Positions 33,106-44,400 of a stretch of DNA of 64,000 bases are shown here, one piece after another. Below the pieces are notes generated by a model. That model did not search any database and had not been told where the DNA came from. It was given only the letters and a program-made list of their open reading frames with translations. Each line of letters opens with the position of its first letter. Positions within the stretch are counted from its first letter, which is position 1. The position numbers and the translations under genes are program-made. Origin of the DNA: Aegilops tauschii subsp. strangulata (Eukaryota > Streptophyta > Magnoliopsida > Poales > Poaceae); contig NC_053039.3 in NCBI RefSeq assembly GCF_002575655.3, positions 370,861,633-370,925,632 on the forward strand, given 5' to 3'.

Positions 33106-33912
33106 TTGGCTGGCAATAGCTGTGAGAATCGAGTGTTCACGAACGTGCCCGAGGGGTTTGTCAAGCTCCTCGTCTCCATCACCAAGCTCGCGATCGGGCC
33201 AGCAGCTCGCCCGGAGTTCACGCTCTATCAGCACAAGCTCAGCGACGACGTGTCTATGCACCAAGCTGTGGTGCAATTCAAGGGTGGACGTTATGCAGCT
33301 CGCCACTTCCGTTGTGTGGGAAGGGCCATGCCTACGGAGAGGCATGCCATGCAGATGGCTGCCCGTGAGGCGATAGCTCGTCTTCGGGACATCCTTCCTA
33401 CGATGAAGACTCGTCGCTACCGCTACCTCCCATGCCATGTGCCATACACCAGTCACTATGCATTCGCCTGCCATTGGGGAGAGCGAGATGAAGCCATCGA
33501 GATGGTTGTGGAGTATCTCAAGGCTCTGGAGGAGTCTTTCGACAACCTCGTAGACGATCTTGTGGCTGCCCGCATGGACTTAGTCCGGGGCGGTCCTGCC
33601 AGCAGGAAGGAGCTACTCCACACGGCACCGCCTCTGACCTTCGTCTCGTCTTCAGCCTCTTATGCACCGGCCGTTTTGGCCACTGCACGCCGTCTGCCTA
33701 CCACTGAGGAGTTCGACCGAGTCATCGCTCCTACTCCAGTCAGAGCTGCACCGCCTGCCGCACCCGCTCTACCACCTGTCGCGCCCGCGCCATCACCACA
33801 GCGCAGCGTTACGCGCCAGGAGCCAGCTAGAGAGGAGGTGGAGGTTGATTCTCCTGGACCGCTTAGTCTTGCCCTCGGCAAGGGAAAGGACATCGTCACC
33901 ATCTCCGACTGA
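33106..33912 (+). CDS. Extra chromoviral ORF before gag with dsRNA-binding-like segment
   Basis: An intact 268-codon frame sits between primer site and gag, ending at TGA 33910-33912. It opens right after TTTTGTAG, a good splice acceptor or an in-frame stop, and has no ATG until 33255, so the start may be supplied by splicing. Residues about 36-100 read like a dsRNA-binding fold: PEFTLY, then H-Q-A-V-V-Q-F-K-G-G-R-Y, then the helix ERHAMQMAAREAIARLRD, which matches the C-terminal helix pattern (A..AA..AI..L). Later parts are a helical segment (about 125-160), then a Pro/Ala-rich linker and an acidic end. Standard Gypsy elements lack this gene. The function is inferred only from the pattern; a divergent gag-like or host-derived domain is the alternative. 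Confidence 0.6.
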   Translation: MAGNSCENRVFTNVPEGFVKLLVSITKLAIGPAARPEFTLYQHKLSDDVSMHQAVVQFKGGRYAARHFRCVGRAMPTERHAMQMAAREAIARLRDILPTMKTRRYRYLPCHVPYTSHYAFACHWGERDEAIEMVVEYLKALEESFDNLVDDLVAARMDLVRGGPASRKELLHTAPPLTFVSSSASYAPAVLATARRLPTTEEFDRVIAPTPVRAAPPAAPALPPVAPAPSPQRSVTRQEPAREEVEVDSPGPLSLALGKGKDIVTISD

Positions 33913-34235
33913 GAGCGCCGAGTAGCCGCGCGTTATGTCTGCTTGTATGATGTGTTTTCTCTGTACGCTAGTTTGTATTGGTGTGTTTGCTGCCTTCCGG
34001 AGGAGTACGCTAGTCTAAATAACATGTCAGGAATGTGTACGCACATCCTGAGTGCTGTATCTTGTGTTTTTTTTCGCGTGTAAGATTTGTGTTAAGCAGT
34101 CTTTTCTCCATGCAAAACCGCTTATGTTTTCCTTGAAAACCTTGAGGTCTTTTAAATTGTTGCCTTTGCAAAGTTTTCCTTGTGCTACGCTGTTTTTCTC
34201 AAGGGTTTTGCAAAATAATACCCCAGACTGGAAAA

Positions 34236-36539
34236 ATGTCTCGTCCGTGGACTCGCGCCATGCCCAATCAGCCAGAAGAGGTTTATGGGACACAGACTAG
34301 CAACAATTTCACTCAGGGTCAGTCCAGTCAACAAGATAGTGAAGCAGCCCTGTCTCAAGTATGCCGTCTCTTCGAGCAAAGCCAGAAACAGCACCAAGAG
34401 ATGATGAATCATGTCATCAATATGGGAAACCACCGTGAGCCCTATCAACCACATTCCAAGTTATCCGAGTTACAGAAGACCCGCCCCTCAACGTTTGCTC
34501 ACACCGATAGGCCGCTAGAAGCCGATGATTGGCTCCGTGACATTGAAAGGAAACTGATTATTGCTCAGTGTTCAGATCATGAGAAGGTGCTTTATGCACC
34601 ACACTACCTTACTGGAGCAGCTGCAGCATGGTGGGAAAACTTCCTACACATGCATCCCACTGAACACAACATCACCTGGGAAGAGTTCAAGGAAGGCTTC
34701 CGTGGGGCACACATCCCCAGGAGCATCATAAAAATCAAGAAGAGAGAGTTTGATGACCTGAAGCAGAGAGGCATGTCAGTGACAGAATACAATGGTCAGT
34801 TTACCCAGCTATCTCGTTATGCCTACGACGAGCACATGACAGAAAACAAGAAGATGGAAAAATTCCTGGATGGCCTGGCACCAGCACTAAGATGCCAACT
34901 GATTGTACACACCTTTCCGGACTTTAAAACTCTGGTGGACAAGGCCATTACCTTGGAGAATGAGCGCAGTAGTCTGGAAGATATCCGTAAGCGAAAGAGG
35001 GACAAGACGACTCTTGCTCGCAACAACCGAAGCAAGACTGAGGTTCCAAGGACAGAAGCAAGGAGATCCACGACTACCGATCCAAGGCCCGTCAGACAGT
35101 TTCATGCCAGGGACAAAGAGTTCACGTACCGTCCAGGGGTCACATGCTATGCTTGTGGGGAAGAAGGGCACTATGCTAAACAATGCCCAAAGCCGAGGAA
35201 CGCGGCCCCCAAGCCAAACAATGGTGGAAACAATCCAGCCCCCAAGCGCAACAATTTCAATCCCAACAACAACCACAAGAAGGGTCACCTGAACCATGTG
35301 ACCAGGGAAGAGGCGCAGAATGCCCCAGACATCGTGCTCGGTACGTTCCCTGTCAACACAGTACCTGCCACGGTTTTGTTTGATTCTGGAGCTTCCCATT
35401 CGTTCGTTTCGAAGAGTTTTGTTTTACAACATGATTTTCCGATACTTCCCTTGGAAAAATCTATGATCATCAAGTCCCCCGGAAATAAGCAAATCGCTCA
35501 GGGTTACTGCCAAGGAGTGGTCATTGAGTTCAAAGGACGACAATTCCAAGCAAATTTCATCGTGTTGGAGAGTAAAGGACTGGATGTCATTTTAGGAATG
35601 GACTGGTTGACCACCAACAAAGGATTCATTGACTGTTTCAATCGGACCGTGATTCTCACCCACCATCATGGCAAGACAATAAAGGTTACAGCTCAAGAAA
35701 GACCACGGTCACAGCAACCAAAACTGAACAAAGTGGACATTTCTGAACTGAGAAAAGTTCCAGTGGTATGCGAGTTTCCTGATGTGTTCCCTGAAGAACT
35801 GCCAGGCATGCCACCAGACCGAGAGATAGAGTTCAGCATCGAACTAGCACCTGGCACCGCTCCCATCTATAAGAAGCCTTATAGAATGGCACCCTTTGAA
35901 GCATTATACGGACGGAGGTGTCGTACCCCACTGAATTGGTCAGAAACAGGTGACAGCCGTATCTTCGGCCCAGACATGCTTAAAGAGGCAGAGGAGAAAG
36001 TTAAACAGATCAGGGACAGACTCAAGACAGCACAGAGCCGACAAAAGAGCTACTATGATCAGAAGCATCGTGAGGTCAGCTTTGAACCCGGTGATTCCGT
36101 ATACCTCCGAGTATCTCCTATGAGGGGTCTGCAACGGTTCAAAATTAAAGGGAAGCTAGCCCCAAGATTTATTGGACCATTTTGTATAAAGGCACGAAGA
36201 GGCACGGTAGCCTACCAACTAGACTTACCCAAGGAGCTGTCGGACGTCCATGACGTGTTTCACGTCTCTCAACTGAGAAAATGTGTAAGTAACCCAGAGA
36301 AGCAGGTATCCGATGAGAGCATTGATGTGCAACCAGACCTCACCTACAGAGAGAGGCCAGTAAAGATTTTAGAAGAGTCTGAACGGAGGACCCATCAGAA
36401 AACGACAAAGTTTTTCAGAGTTAAGTGGAGCAACCACACTGAGGATGAAGCCACATGGGAAAGGGAAGATTTTCTTCAGGCAGAATATCCATATCTATTT
36501 GAGGATCAGCAGAAATCTCGAGGACGAGATTTTTCCTAA
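34236..36539 (+). CDS. gag-pol: Gag-protease-chromodomain fusion ORF, RT to integrase core deleted in frame
   Basis: The frame is 767 codons from the ATG at 34236 (MSRPWTRAMPNQ), with no internal stop. In order it has a Retrotrans_gag capsid region (about 75-235, ADDWLRDIERKL, AAAWWENF), a zinc knuckle CYACGEEGHYAKQC from C304, an aspartic protease with FDSGASHSFV (D383) and ILGMDWL, then the start of RT (VFPEELPGMPPDREIEFSI...YKKPYRMAP, about 516-553). It then jumps to the end of integrase (FEALYGRRCRTPL), a GPF-like module (LAPRFIGPF) and a chromodomain-like C-terminus (about 705-757: PVKILEES, FRVKWSNH, EATWE). The catalytic RT, RNase H and DDE residues are absent. The join lies in ATGGCACC (35886-35893), which both ends would carry. 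The product could still make particles and a chromatin-targeting tail, but cannot reverse transcribe alone. Confidence 0.85.
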   Translation: MSRPWTRAMPNQPEEVYGTQTSNNFTQGQSSQQDSEAALSQVCRLFEQSQKQHQEMMNHVINMGNHREPYQPHSKLSELQKTRPSTFAHTDRPLEADDWLRDIERKLIIAQCSDHEKVLYAPHYLTGAAAAWWENFLHMHPTEHNITWEEFKEGFRGAHIPRSIIKIKKREFDDLKQRGMSVTEYNGQFTQLSRYAYDEHMTENKKMEKFLDGLAPALRCQLIVHTFPDFKTLVDKAITLENERSSLEDIRKRKRDKTTLARNNRSKTEVPRTEARRSTTTDPRPVRQFHARDKEFTYRPGVTCYACGEEGHYAKQCPKPRNAAPKPNNGGNNPAPKRNNFNPNNNHKKGHLNHVTREEAQNAPDIVLGTFPVNTVPATVLFDSGASHSFVSKSFVLQHDFPILPLEKSMIIKSPGNKQIAQGYCQGVVIEFKGRQFQANFIVLESKGLDVILGMDWLTTNKGFIDCFNRTVILTHHHGKTIKVTAQERPRSQQPKLNKVDISELRKVPVVCEFPDVFPEELPGMPPDREIEFSIELAPGTAPIYKKPYRMAPFEALYGRRCRTPLNWSETGDSRIFGPDMLKEAEEKVKQIRDRLKTAQSRQKSYYDQKHREVSFEPGDSVYLRVSPMRGLQRFKIKGKLAPRFIGPFCIKARRGTVAYQLDLPKELSDVHDVFHVSQLRKCVSNPEKQVSDESIDVQPDLTYRERPVKILEESERRTHQKTTKFFRVKWSNHTEDEATWEREDFLQAEYPYLFEDQQKSRGRDFS

Positions 36540-36551
36540 GGGGGTAGGTGT

Positions 36552-39500
36552 TGTGACACCCAAATTTTTTTTGGATTTTTCAAAAGATTTTATTTGACTT
36601 GAGGGAGGTGAATTATTATTTTTTTCAAAAGGACCCTCCCTTTCAAATATTTTTCTCATGACAAGAGTTTTATTTGGATTCACCCAAGACTTGCTTTTGG
36701 TCTTAGAGGTCCTTGCCTTTTTATTTGAACTCAAGACAAAATACTTTTCACTTGAGAAAAATGCCTTTTGAAAATCTCTTTGAAAATGCACTATGGCTTT
36801 TGGATAAATCCTTTGCCACTTTCAACATTTCTCTCTTGCCATGGCCTTAGTGCAAATCCACTCTCCTAAACCTTCCCTCACCTTTGGATCATGATTTGCA
36901 TCAAATCCAGCAAGTTGAACCTCCCCATATGATTATTTTTCCATTTAAATCATATTCAAACAAATTTCTGTCTTCTATTCTAGCCATTGGTGATTTACAA
37001 AGGAACTCCACTTTCTGCTTTGATTTTTGCCCCCAAACCTTTTTCCCTTCCTAGTCCCTTGAACCCTCAACCAAGATCCATGAAGGTCCACTGGTCTTCA
37101 GTTCAAAATTTTCAAACTACACTTGCTGCAAGTTTGGACCAGATTTGTCAAATTTAGTGAAATTCATTCAAATCCTTCTCCAAAAATTCTGAGAAAAATC
37201 AGGCAGCCTCTGGGTGCATTGAGTGGTCACCTCACCAAGTCCCAGCCCCAGGAAATTTTTTCTCATTGCCAAATCATTCTATCGAACACCTGCAGTGCAT
37301 TGTCAAAATCAGGTTCAGTAAAGTTCAGAGAACATTTCAGTGCACTGTCGTTTTCTTCAGAACCCGACGTCGATCTCGCCAGTGCCACTGTGTCGCCGTG
37401 TTCCCTGTCCCCTCCCCCATGTCCTCTGCACCGCACGAGCGTCTGGCACCTTGCGGATGTCGGCGACGAGCAGCAGAAGGTGCGCCGCCCCATGACCAAC
37501 GCCAGCGGCGGCTTTGCGGCCGCCAGAGAGAGGCGCGGCGCTGACGGCGCCACCCAGCGCCGCCCAAGCCACCGGAGCTCGCCGCGTGGCCTTCCACTCC
37601 CCAGAATGCACTGCCACTCTCGTCGTGAACCGCTGGGCACGGAGCGCGCTCTCTGCCGCCGACGTGCCCGTGCGGCCACCCCACCGTGGACCGGCGCCGT
37701 TACGCCAAGACCAGCCGGGATTAGCGGGGGAACGACACCAGTAACTTCCACTGATGCTGCCTGGCCACTCAAACCTCCTGCCAATCCACTGCATCGCCGT
37801 AATTGCTCGCCAGAGATTCTCCGTTCACGGCCACCCCGTCGATCCGCCTATAAATAGAGGCCCCGAGCTTCAACTTGAACCCACACCATCCCTGCACTCC
37901 ACCTAGAGCACGCCTAGCCACTGGAAGAGCCCCGAGGAGGTCTCCTTCCTCGACTCTGGCCGCCGCGACCCGCCACGGGATCCAGCTCGATTCGCCCCCG
38001 TGCGTGCACCTCCGCCTCCCATCTCTTGCTAGTAGCTTCACTATGCATCCCTCCTTCTGACCCGCGCTTCAATTCGAAGTTTGCAGCCCTCCACCGGAGT
38101 TCTCCACCATCACCCGAGCCGCCGTCCGCCGGAGAAAGTGTGGCCGTCGACGTGGTGCTCCCCGTTGGTCGAGTCCACCACCCACCGACGCGGAAGAACA
38201 CGCTGAAGCTCTTGGTACCCTCCGATCTTCCTGACTCGCCGTGGTTCGACGCCGGCGTCCACCGCAGTCTTCGGGCACCGGCGAGCTTTTTGAACCTGAC
38301 ATGTGGACCCCCATGTCAGCCTCTGTTCTATTCTTCCTCGAACCGTTTTCTATTGGCGCCTTCGGGCAAGATACGCTTTCCCTCTTTAGCTAGCGCATTT
38401 CTTTCCGAAGCGTTTCCTGGTTTCTCAGTTTAAACCGTGGAACTTTTCTGTTTCATTATAGATGAGTCCCTGGACAGAAACCTTTATAACTTTTTAATTA
38501 AAAGGGATTTTTGAGTGATTCTTTTTCTGACAGTCTTAAAATTTTGTCTAGTTTTTTATGAGATTTATTTGGAAATTTTTTGGAGAAATTTTTATGCACG
38601 CGTTGGTTTTCACGTTAGTGCCCGTTTTCGTTATTGCCGTAGGTTCCGGAAGAGGTGACGGAGCCGCAAACTTCGCCGAGCTAGACTCCGACTTCTCCAA
38701 ACCAGGCAAGCATGTTTGAACCTTTGATATGATAGGTGTTTTGCATGTTTGCGTGAAAGTTTGTGCGTGGCATATGAGTATCGGTGAGTTCACCGTTGCT
38801 TGCGAGGCAACTACCCGCATGTTCCAAAGTTGCGATGATCTCTGGTGAGAGATGGCCTAATCATGTGGTGACATGAAGGGCAGCAAGGTGGTACTATTGT
38901 AGCATACCAGCCTTGCGTCATCCGACAAATCCCGACGTTAACGTGGACGGAGCCACGTTATCGTTCTTTTCCCTTCCGTGCTACCACATGTTTCTTTTGC
39001 CAGGATGCGGTTTAGTAAGTTGGTAACCTCTTTCCGTGTACACACCAAACAGAGGGGCCGGGATGATGGTACCTTGGCCCAGGATTAAAGCCAGTCATCC
39101 GGTCAGGGGGCATGGGTGTTTCTGGTTGGGACAGAGAGGGGGGGCACCCCCTTAGAGCGCGCGTATAGAAATTTGATCCCATGCTACGCGAGGTTGTAGC
39201 CTCCCCGTCTCAAGGTTTTTCTTGAACGCCGAAGGTGATCCCTGGCTTCAGAATATTGAATGGGTGTGTACTGGTTAGACGTGTTTCTTCCAAAACACCG
39301 TAAACGGAACTAGTCCCTGTGACTACTGAAATCCGTTGGTTGTGGTTAAGTACAAACTCTGCAGAGTCAAATTCTTCCAAGTCATCGTATCCATGATCAA
39401 GTAGTGAAGTCAGTATATCGCTATCTATCCGCGTGGAAAACTTGTCCCCCGGTGAACAAGCTCAAGTGGTGAACCCAATTTAATTATTATTACTGTGGAT

Positions 39501-40610
39501 GGACTAACCTTATATTTGTCTCGTACTTGTAATAATTTATAATCCCGAGCTACTGAATTATTGAGCTACAATATAAGCCCTTTATGTGATGTCGCTCAGA
39601 CGTCTGACTGTGGCACGCATTGCCTTTATTTTCTGTTATAAGCCCTTTATGTGGTGCCGCCCCGACGCCCGACTGCGGCATTATTATTCTTGCAGTTTCC
39701 TCTCGAGGAGTCATTCAGACCCTCGTTTGGCACCAGTATTATTATTCTTGCAGTTTCCTCTCGAGGAGTCATTCAGACCCTCGTTTGGCATCAGTATTAT
39801 TATTCTTGCAGTTTCCTCTTGAGGAGTCATTCGGACCCTTGTTTGGCACCAGTATTATTATTCTTGCAATTTCCTCTCGAGGAGTCATTCAGACCCTCGT
39901 TTGGCACCAGTATTATTATTCTTGCAGTTTCCTCTCGAGGATTCATTCGGACCCTCGTTTGGCACCAGTATTACTATTCTTGCAGTTTCCTCTCGAGGAG
40001 TCATTCAGACCCTCGTTTGGCACCCAGTATTTATTATCTCTATGCCTGAACGCACTGGTTAATCTGTACATATGCTCCATGTTTACATTTGTTATATCTT
40101 ATGTCCGAACTGTCTTGCGAGTACTTTCATAGTACTCACCTGGCTTGTTGTTTTGGCCAGATGTTGACGAAGGCGATCTCTTGGATGAAGAGTTTGATAG
40201 TGCGTCCGACGCCTAGAGGAGTCCCAGTCAGTCCTGTGCGATCCCGGATATTGGTCACTTGTATTATATACGCTTCCGCCACCCGCAATAAGTCTCCTCG
40301 AGCCTCACTCCGACGCTCGAAGAGCTGTAGTCTTCATGAGTCATATCACTCGCTTCGCGGTGATATTTCCGCCTCCGTTATTATCATGAGTTAGTAGTTA
40401 TGCCACTCTATCCGCCGTCTTGTTTTATCGGCGTGCATGTAATAAATTGTTGGGCAGTCTCCGCTCAACCTTGTATTATATTTCAGTACTCCTGGTATTT
40501 TTCTTCTGTGACCAAGATATTGTCTACCAGTGAGAAGGAATTCTTCCTTACTGGTCCGTAAAAGGGATTGGTCTCTCAATAATTATTTTATTGAAAAACC
40601 GGTCGTGACA
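36552..40610 (+). repeat. Complete 3' LTR of the chromovirus (4.06 kb)
   Basis: It starts TGTGACACCCAAATTTT after a purine-rich tract (AAGGGGGTAGG) and ends ACCGGTCGTGACA. It contains TATAAATA at 37849-37856, then a GC-rich leader (37300-38400 spans promoter and leader) whose open frames on both strands are compositional, and a minisatellite at 39680-40027. No genes. Confidence 0.9.
39680..40027 (+). repeat. 58-bp minisatellite in the right LTR, 6 copies
   Basis: It is the same unit as 32066-32355 but with six copies instead of five, and more private substitutions (for example CCTCTTGAGG, TTGCAATTTCC). The one-unit difference (58 bases, less a 3-base deletion elsewhere) accounts for the length difference between the shared parts of the two LTRs. 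Confidence 0.92.
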
Positions 40611-41463
40611 TAGGCAATCAATGTCGATTGTGGATTTGACTAACTGCAAACCACAAGAAGGCAAGTCTACAACCCATTGGGTACGCCGGGTCAAAGAGAT
40701 AATACATTCATCTGATAAGATGGATGCCGGCTCTGTGGTCTTGATGTTGGAGCAAAATTGTCGTTTTGCGCCTCTGAAGATGAAGCTTGGGCGGCTCAAG
40801 CGCGATTGCAACGATATGGGTACGCTGATGGCGGCTCTGGTCAAGTACGCCGACTCTGATAGTACCAAGGATCCCGCGTCTGATAAGGAAAAGACAGGGA
40901 AGGGAAGAAGAATGACAACGGCAAGGGCCCTCAGCATAACCCGGCGAACCAGGGAAGTAATAAACGTAAGGTTGATGGCAGTCTGGAATTTGTGGCCAAC
41001 ACCAATGCGCAAGGTAACAACCACCGACGTAAGGGGAGACCACCTCCCCGATCCGCCGGATCAGGCCTGATGCTTGAGCAATTGTTGAATGAGCCCTGTC
41101 CAAGGCACGGTTCTAGGGAGAAGCCAGGCACTCATCTATGGAAAGACTGTGCCATCATGAAAGCTTTCAAAAATTCCAACACTTTCAATGGCAACAATGG
41201 GCAGGGCGACGGCTTTCATGGCCCGGGCGGCGGTTCAAATTCCAATTTTCAGAATTTTCAAAGTAATCAAGGGGGTTTCAACCAGCAATCTGGCCAGGGT
41301 AATCAGCAGCAGCAGCAGGGAGGATATCAGACCAATCCAAAGCAGCTCAACAGTGGACAATATCATGTGTTTACTACCAGTTTGTGCAAGCGAGACCAGA
41401 AGCTTCATAAAAGGGCTGTGAACGCTGTTGAGCCGGCGGTTCCATGTTACTTGCGATGGTCTT

Positions 41464-44400
41464 AGCAACCTATTGTATGGAGTAGGGAGGATCACCCTCC
41501 CCGGGTTGATAATCCGGGTCACCTGGCTTTGGTGGTGGCTCCTCAGGTTGGAGGGTATAAATTCACTAAGGTGCTCATGGACGGGGGCAGCAGCATCAAC
41601 ATCCTCTATTATGAGACCTTTCGTCGTATGGGATTAACCGATAAAAACCTCAGCCAGTCCAATACTGTTTTCCACGGCGTGGTGCCTGGTAAGTCGGCGT
41701 ATCCAGTTGGTAAGATCGAGCTGGAGGTAGCCTTTGGAGATGAGTACAACTCCAGGGCGGAAAAACTGACTTTTGAGGTGGTCAAGATCCGAAGCCCGTA
41801 CCATGCTCTATTTGGGCGGCCGGCTTACGCCAAGTTCATGGCACGGCCGTGTTATGTATACTTGCAGCTCAAGATGCCGGGTCATAACGGGACCATTACG
41901 ATTCACGGCAGCCGAAAAGTAGCTTTGGAGTGCGAGGAAGGTGACGCTGCTTATGCTGAATCTGTTTGTGCGACAGAGGAGTTGAAGTTTTATAAGGATA
42001 ATGTTGACCCGGCAGATATGACGTCTCTGAAAAAGCCAACCACGGAGCATGAGCCGGTAATGAAATTTAAGTCGGCCGATGAGACTAAGCTTGTTGACTT
42101 TGTTCCAGGTGACTCATCTAAGCAGTTCAGCATCAGGGCCAATCTGGATCCTAAATAGGAAGGCGCGCTCATCGAGTTCATCCGTGAGAACCGGGACATC
42201 TTTGCATGGAAACTTTCTGACATGCCGGGTGTACCGAGAGAGCTTGCTGAGCACACTCTTAATATTGATCCAAAATTTAAGCCTGTCAGGCAATTCCTCC
42301 GTCGGTCTAATGAGGAGAGGCGGAAGGCCATTGGTGAGGAAGTGGCTCGGCTCTTGGCGGCCGGGTTCATTGTGGAAGTCTTTCATCCAGAATGGTTAGC
42401 TAACCCGGTGCTCGTACTCAAAAAGAATGGCACCTGGCGTATGTGTGTGGATTATACGGATTTAAACAAGGATTGTCCGGCTGATCCTTTTGCTCTCCCT
42501 CGTATTGATCAAATTATTGATGCTACGGCGGGTTGTGAGCGTTTGAGTTTTTTGGATGCGTACTCTGGTTACCATTAGATCAAAATGGCTGTTAAGGACC
42601 AAGAGAAGACGGCGTTCATTACTCCCTTTGGAGCTTTCTGTTATGTGTCTATGCCTTTTGGGCTCAAGAGGGCACAGGTGACTTACCAGCGTTGCGTGCA
42701 GAATTGACTTCATAATCAGATTGGGCGCAACGTTCACGCCTATGTGGATGATATTGTGGTCAAATCCAGAGAGAAGGAGACCTTGATAGATGATCTGAGA
42801 GAGACCTTTGATAATCCCCGGGTCTACAAGATGATGCTTAACCCGGCCAAGTGTGTTTTTGGTGTTCCTGCAGGCAAGCTCTTGGGTTTTCTGGTTTCTC
42901 ACAGAGGCATTGAAGCTAACCCGGAGAAGATCAAGGCAATCACCTCTCTGGCTAAGCCGGCGTGCATAAATGACGTCCAGCGTCTGGCGGGTCGCATCGC
43001 TGCTTTGAGTCGATTTATAAGCCGGTTGGGCGAAAAGGCCATACCACTGTATCAGATGATGAAGAAAACAGATGGCTTTGTCTGGAGTGATGCTGCTAAT
43101 GCTGCTTTTGAGGATTTGAAAAGACAGTTAGCTGAGCTGCCAGTCCTTGCTGCTCCTGTCGATAAGGAGCCCTTATTGTTGTATGTAGCCGCTAACACAC
43201 GAGCCGTCAGTGTGGCCGTCGTGGTGGAGCGCAAGGAGGCGGGTAAGGAACATCCGGTTCAGCGGCCGGTTTACTATGTCAGCGAAGTACTCATTGAGTC
43301 CAAGCAACGGTATCCACATTGGCAGAAGCTTGTTTATGGGGTGTTCATGGCAAGCCGGAAGCGTAAGCATTATTTCCAGGGCCACCCCATCATTGTGGTT
43401 AGTTCTGCTCCTTTAGGAGATATCATCCAAAACAGAGAAGCCACTGGAAGAGTTGCTAAGTGGGCCATTGAACTTGGGCCTCATGATTTAAAGTATGTGC
43501 CATGCACTGCTATCAAATCTCAAGCATTGGTAGACTTCATTAACGACTGGACAGAACTGCAGATGCCTGAGGAGAGGCCGGATAACACATACTGGACTAT
43601 TCACTTCGACGGGTCCAGGCAGTTGGAGGGCTCGGGGGCTGGAGTTGTTTTAGCTTCCCCTCGAGGTGACAAATTTCGTTATGTGCTACGGTTGATGTTT
43701 CCCTGTACTAACAATGCAGCTGAGTATGAGGCCTTGCTCCATGGTCTTCGGATGGCTAAGGAGACGAGCTTAAGCCGGGTGAGATGCTTTGGCGACTCAG
43801 ATTTGGTGGCTCAACAGGTATCAGGCAAGTGGGATTCCAAGGACCCCCTCATGGCGGCTTATCGCCGTGAAGTTGATGCCATCGCCGGGCATTTTCAGGG
43901 TTATCAAGTGGAGCACATTGACCGCAGAAAGAACGAAGCGGCTGATGCCTTAAGCCAGCTGGGCTCTCAGCGTAAGCCGGTGCCGCCTAATACTTTCTTG
44001 GATATTCTGCATAACCCTTCTGTCAAGTTGCCTACAGAGGAAGACTTGGCTGTTCCTGACCCAGAAGTGCAGTTGGTGGCGGCTCTTCACGTTATCCCAG
44101 ATTGGACAGTGCCATACTTGGCTTACATGACCCGGGGAGACTTGCCTGAGGATGAAACTTTGGCCAGACAGATAACCCGGCGGTCTAAGTCAATGATAAT
44201 TATCAATGGCTAGCTGCATCATCGCAGTGTTACTGGGGCTTTTCAGCGTTGTGTTTCCCCTGAGGAGGGTCAAGAAATTTTACAGGAGGTTCACGAGGGG
44301 GATTGTGGCGATCATGCCGGCTCGAAATCCCTTGTGGCGAAGGCTTTTCGTCATGGTTTTTATTGGCTGACGGCTCACACTGACGCAGAGGACTTAGTCA

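Larger units (their letters stand above)
31053..40610 (+). mobile_element. Chromovirus (Gypsy) with long LTRs, RT and integrase core deleted
   Basis: The 3' LTR is complete (36552-40610, 4.06 kb). The 5' LTR keeps only its last 1.89 kb (31053-32938). A tRNA-iMet primer site, an extra ORF (33106-33912) and a gag-protease-chromodomain ORF (34236-36539) lie between. The left junction to Tat gag falls in ACTTC, shared by both sides, so the left LTR start, the target duplication and part of the Tat gag were lost by deletion. Shared LTR sequence differs by only about 20-25 substitutions in 1.9 kb (about 1.3%), about 0.5 million years. From memory the long LTRs and chromodomain suggest the Tekay/Del-like side of chromoviruses (BAGY-1 is a barley example with LTRs of similar length). 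Confidence 0.85.
29377..41463 (+). pseudogene. gag: gag of the Tat element, interrupted and partly deleted
   Basis: The first part is open from the LTR ATG (29377) to a TAG at 30589 and includes FGGIHVFIGKIGEPGPEP near 29610 and a coiled stretch near 30080-30200. It continues in frame past the TAG to a conserved segment near 30960-31052 (ESYEMAMELLEVSEAAMAKY), where the chromovirus begins. It resumes at about 40621 (SIVDLTNCKPQEGKSTTHW). The stretch between these motifs, including part of the capsid core, is missing. The last part (41060-41463) is Gln/Asn/Gly-rich and ends at a TAG. It would form the particle shell; this copy is inactive. Confidence 0.72.

Noticed and set aside
37123..38433. 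Multiple 90-244 codon frames around 37.1-38.4 kb
   Set aside because: Same reason: GC-rich leader inside the chromovirus 3' LTR, downstream of its TATA box.
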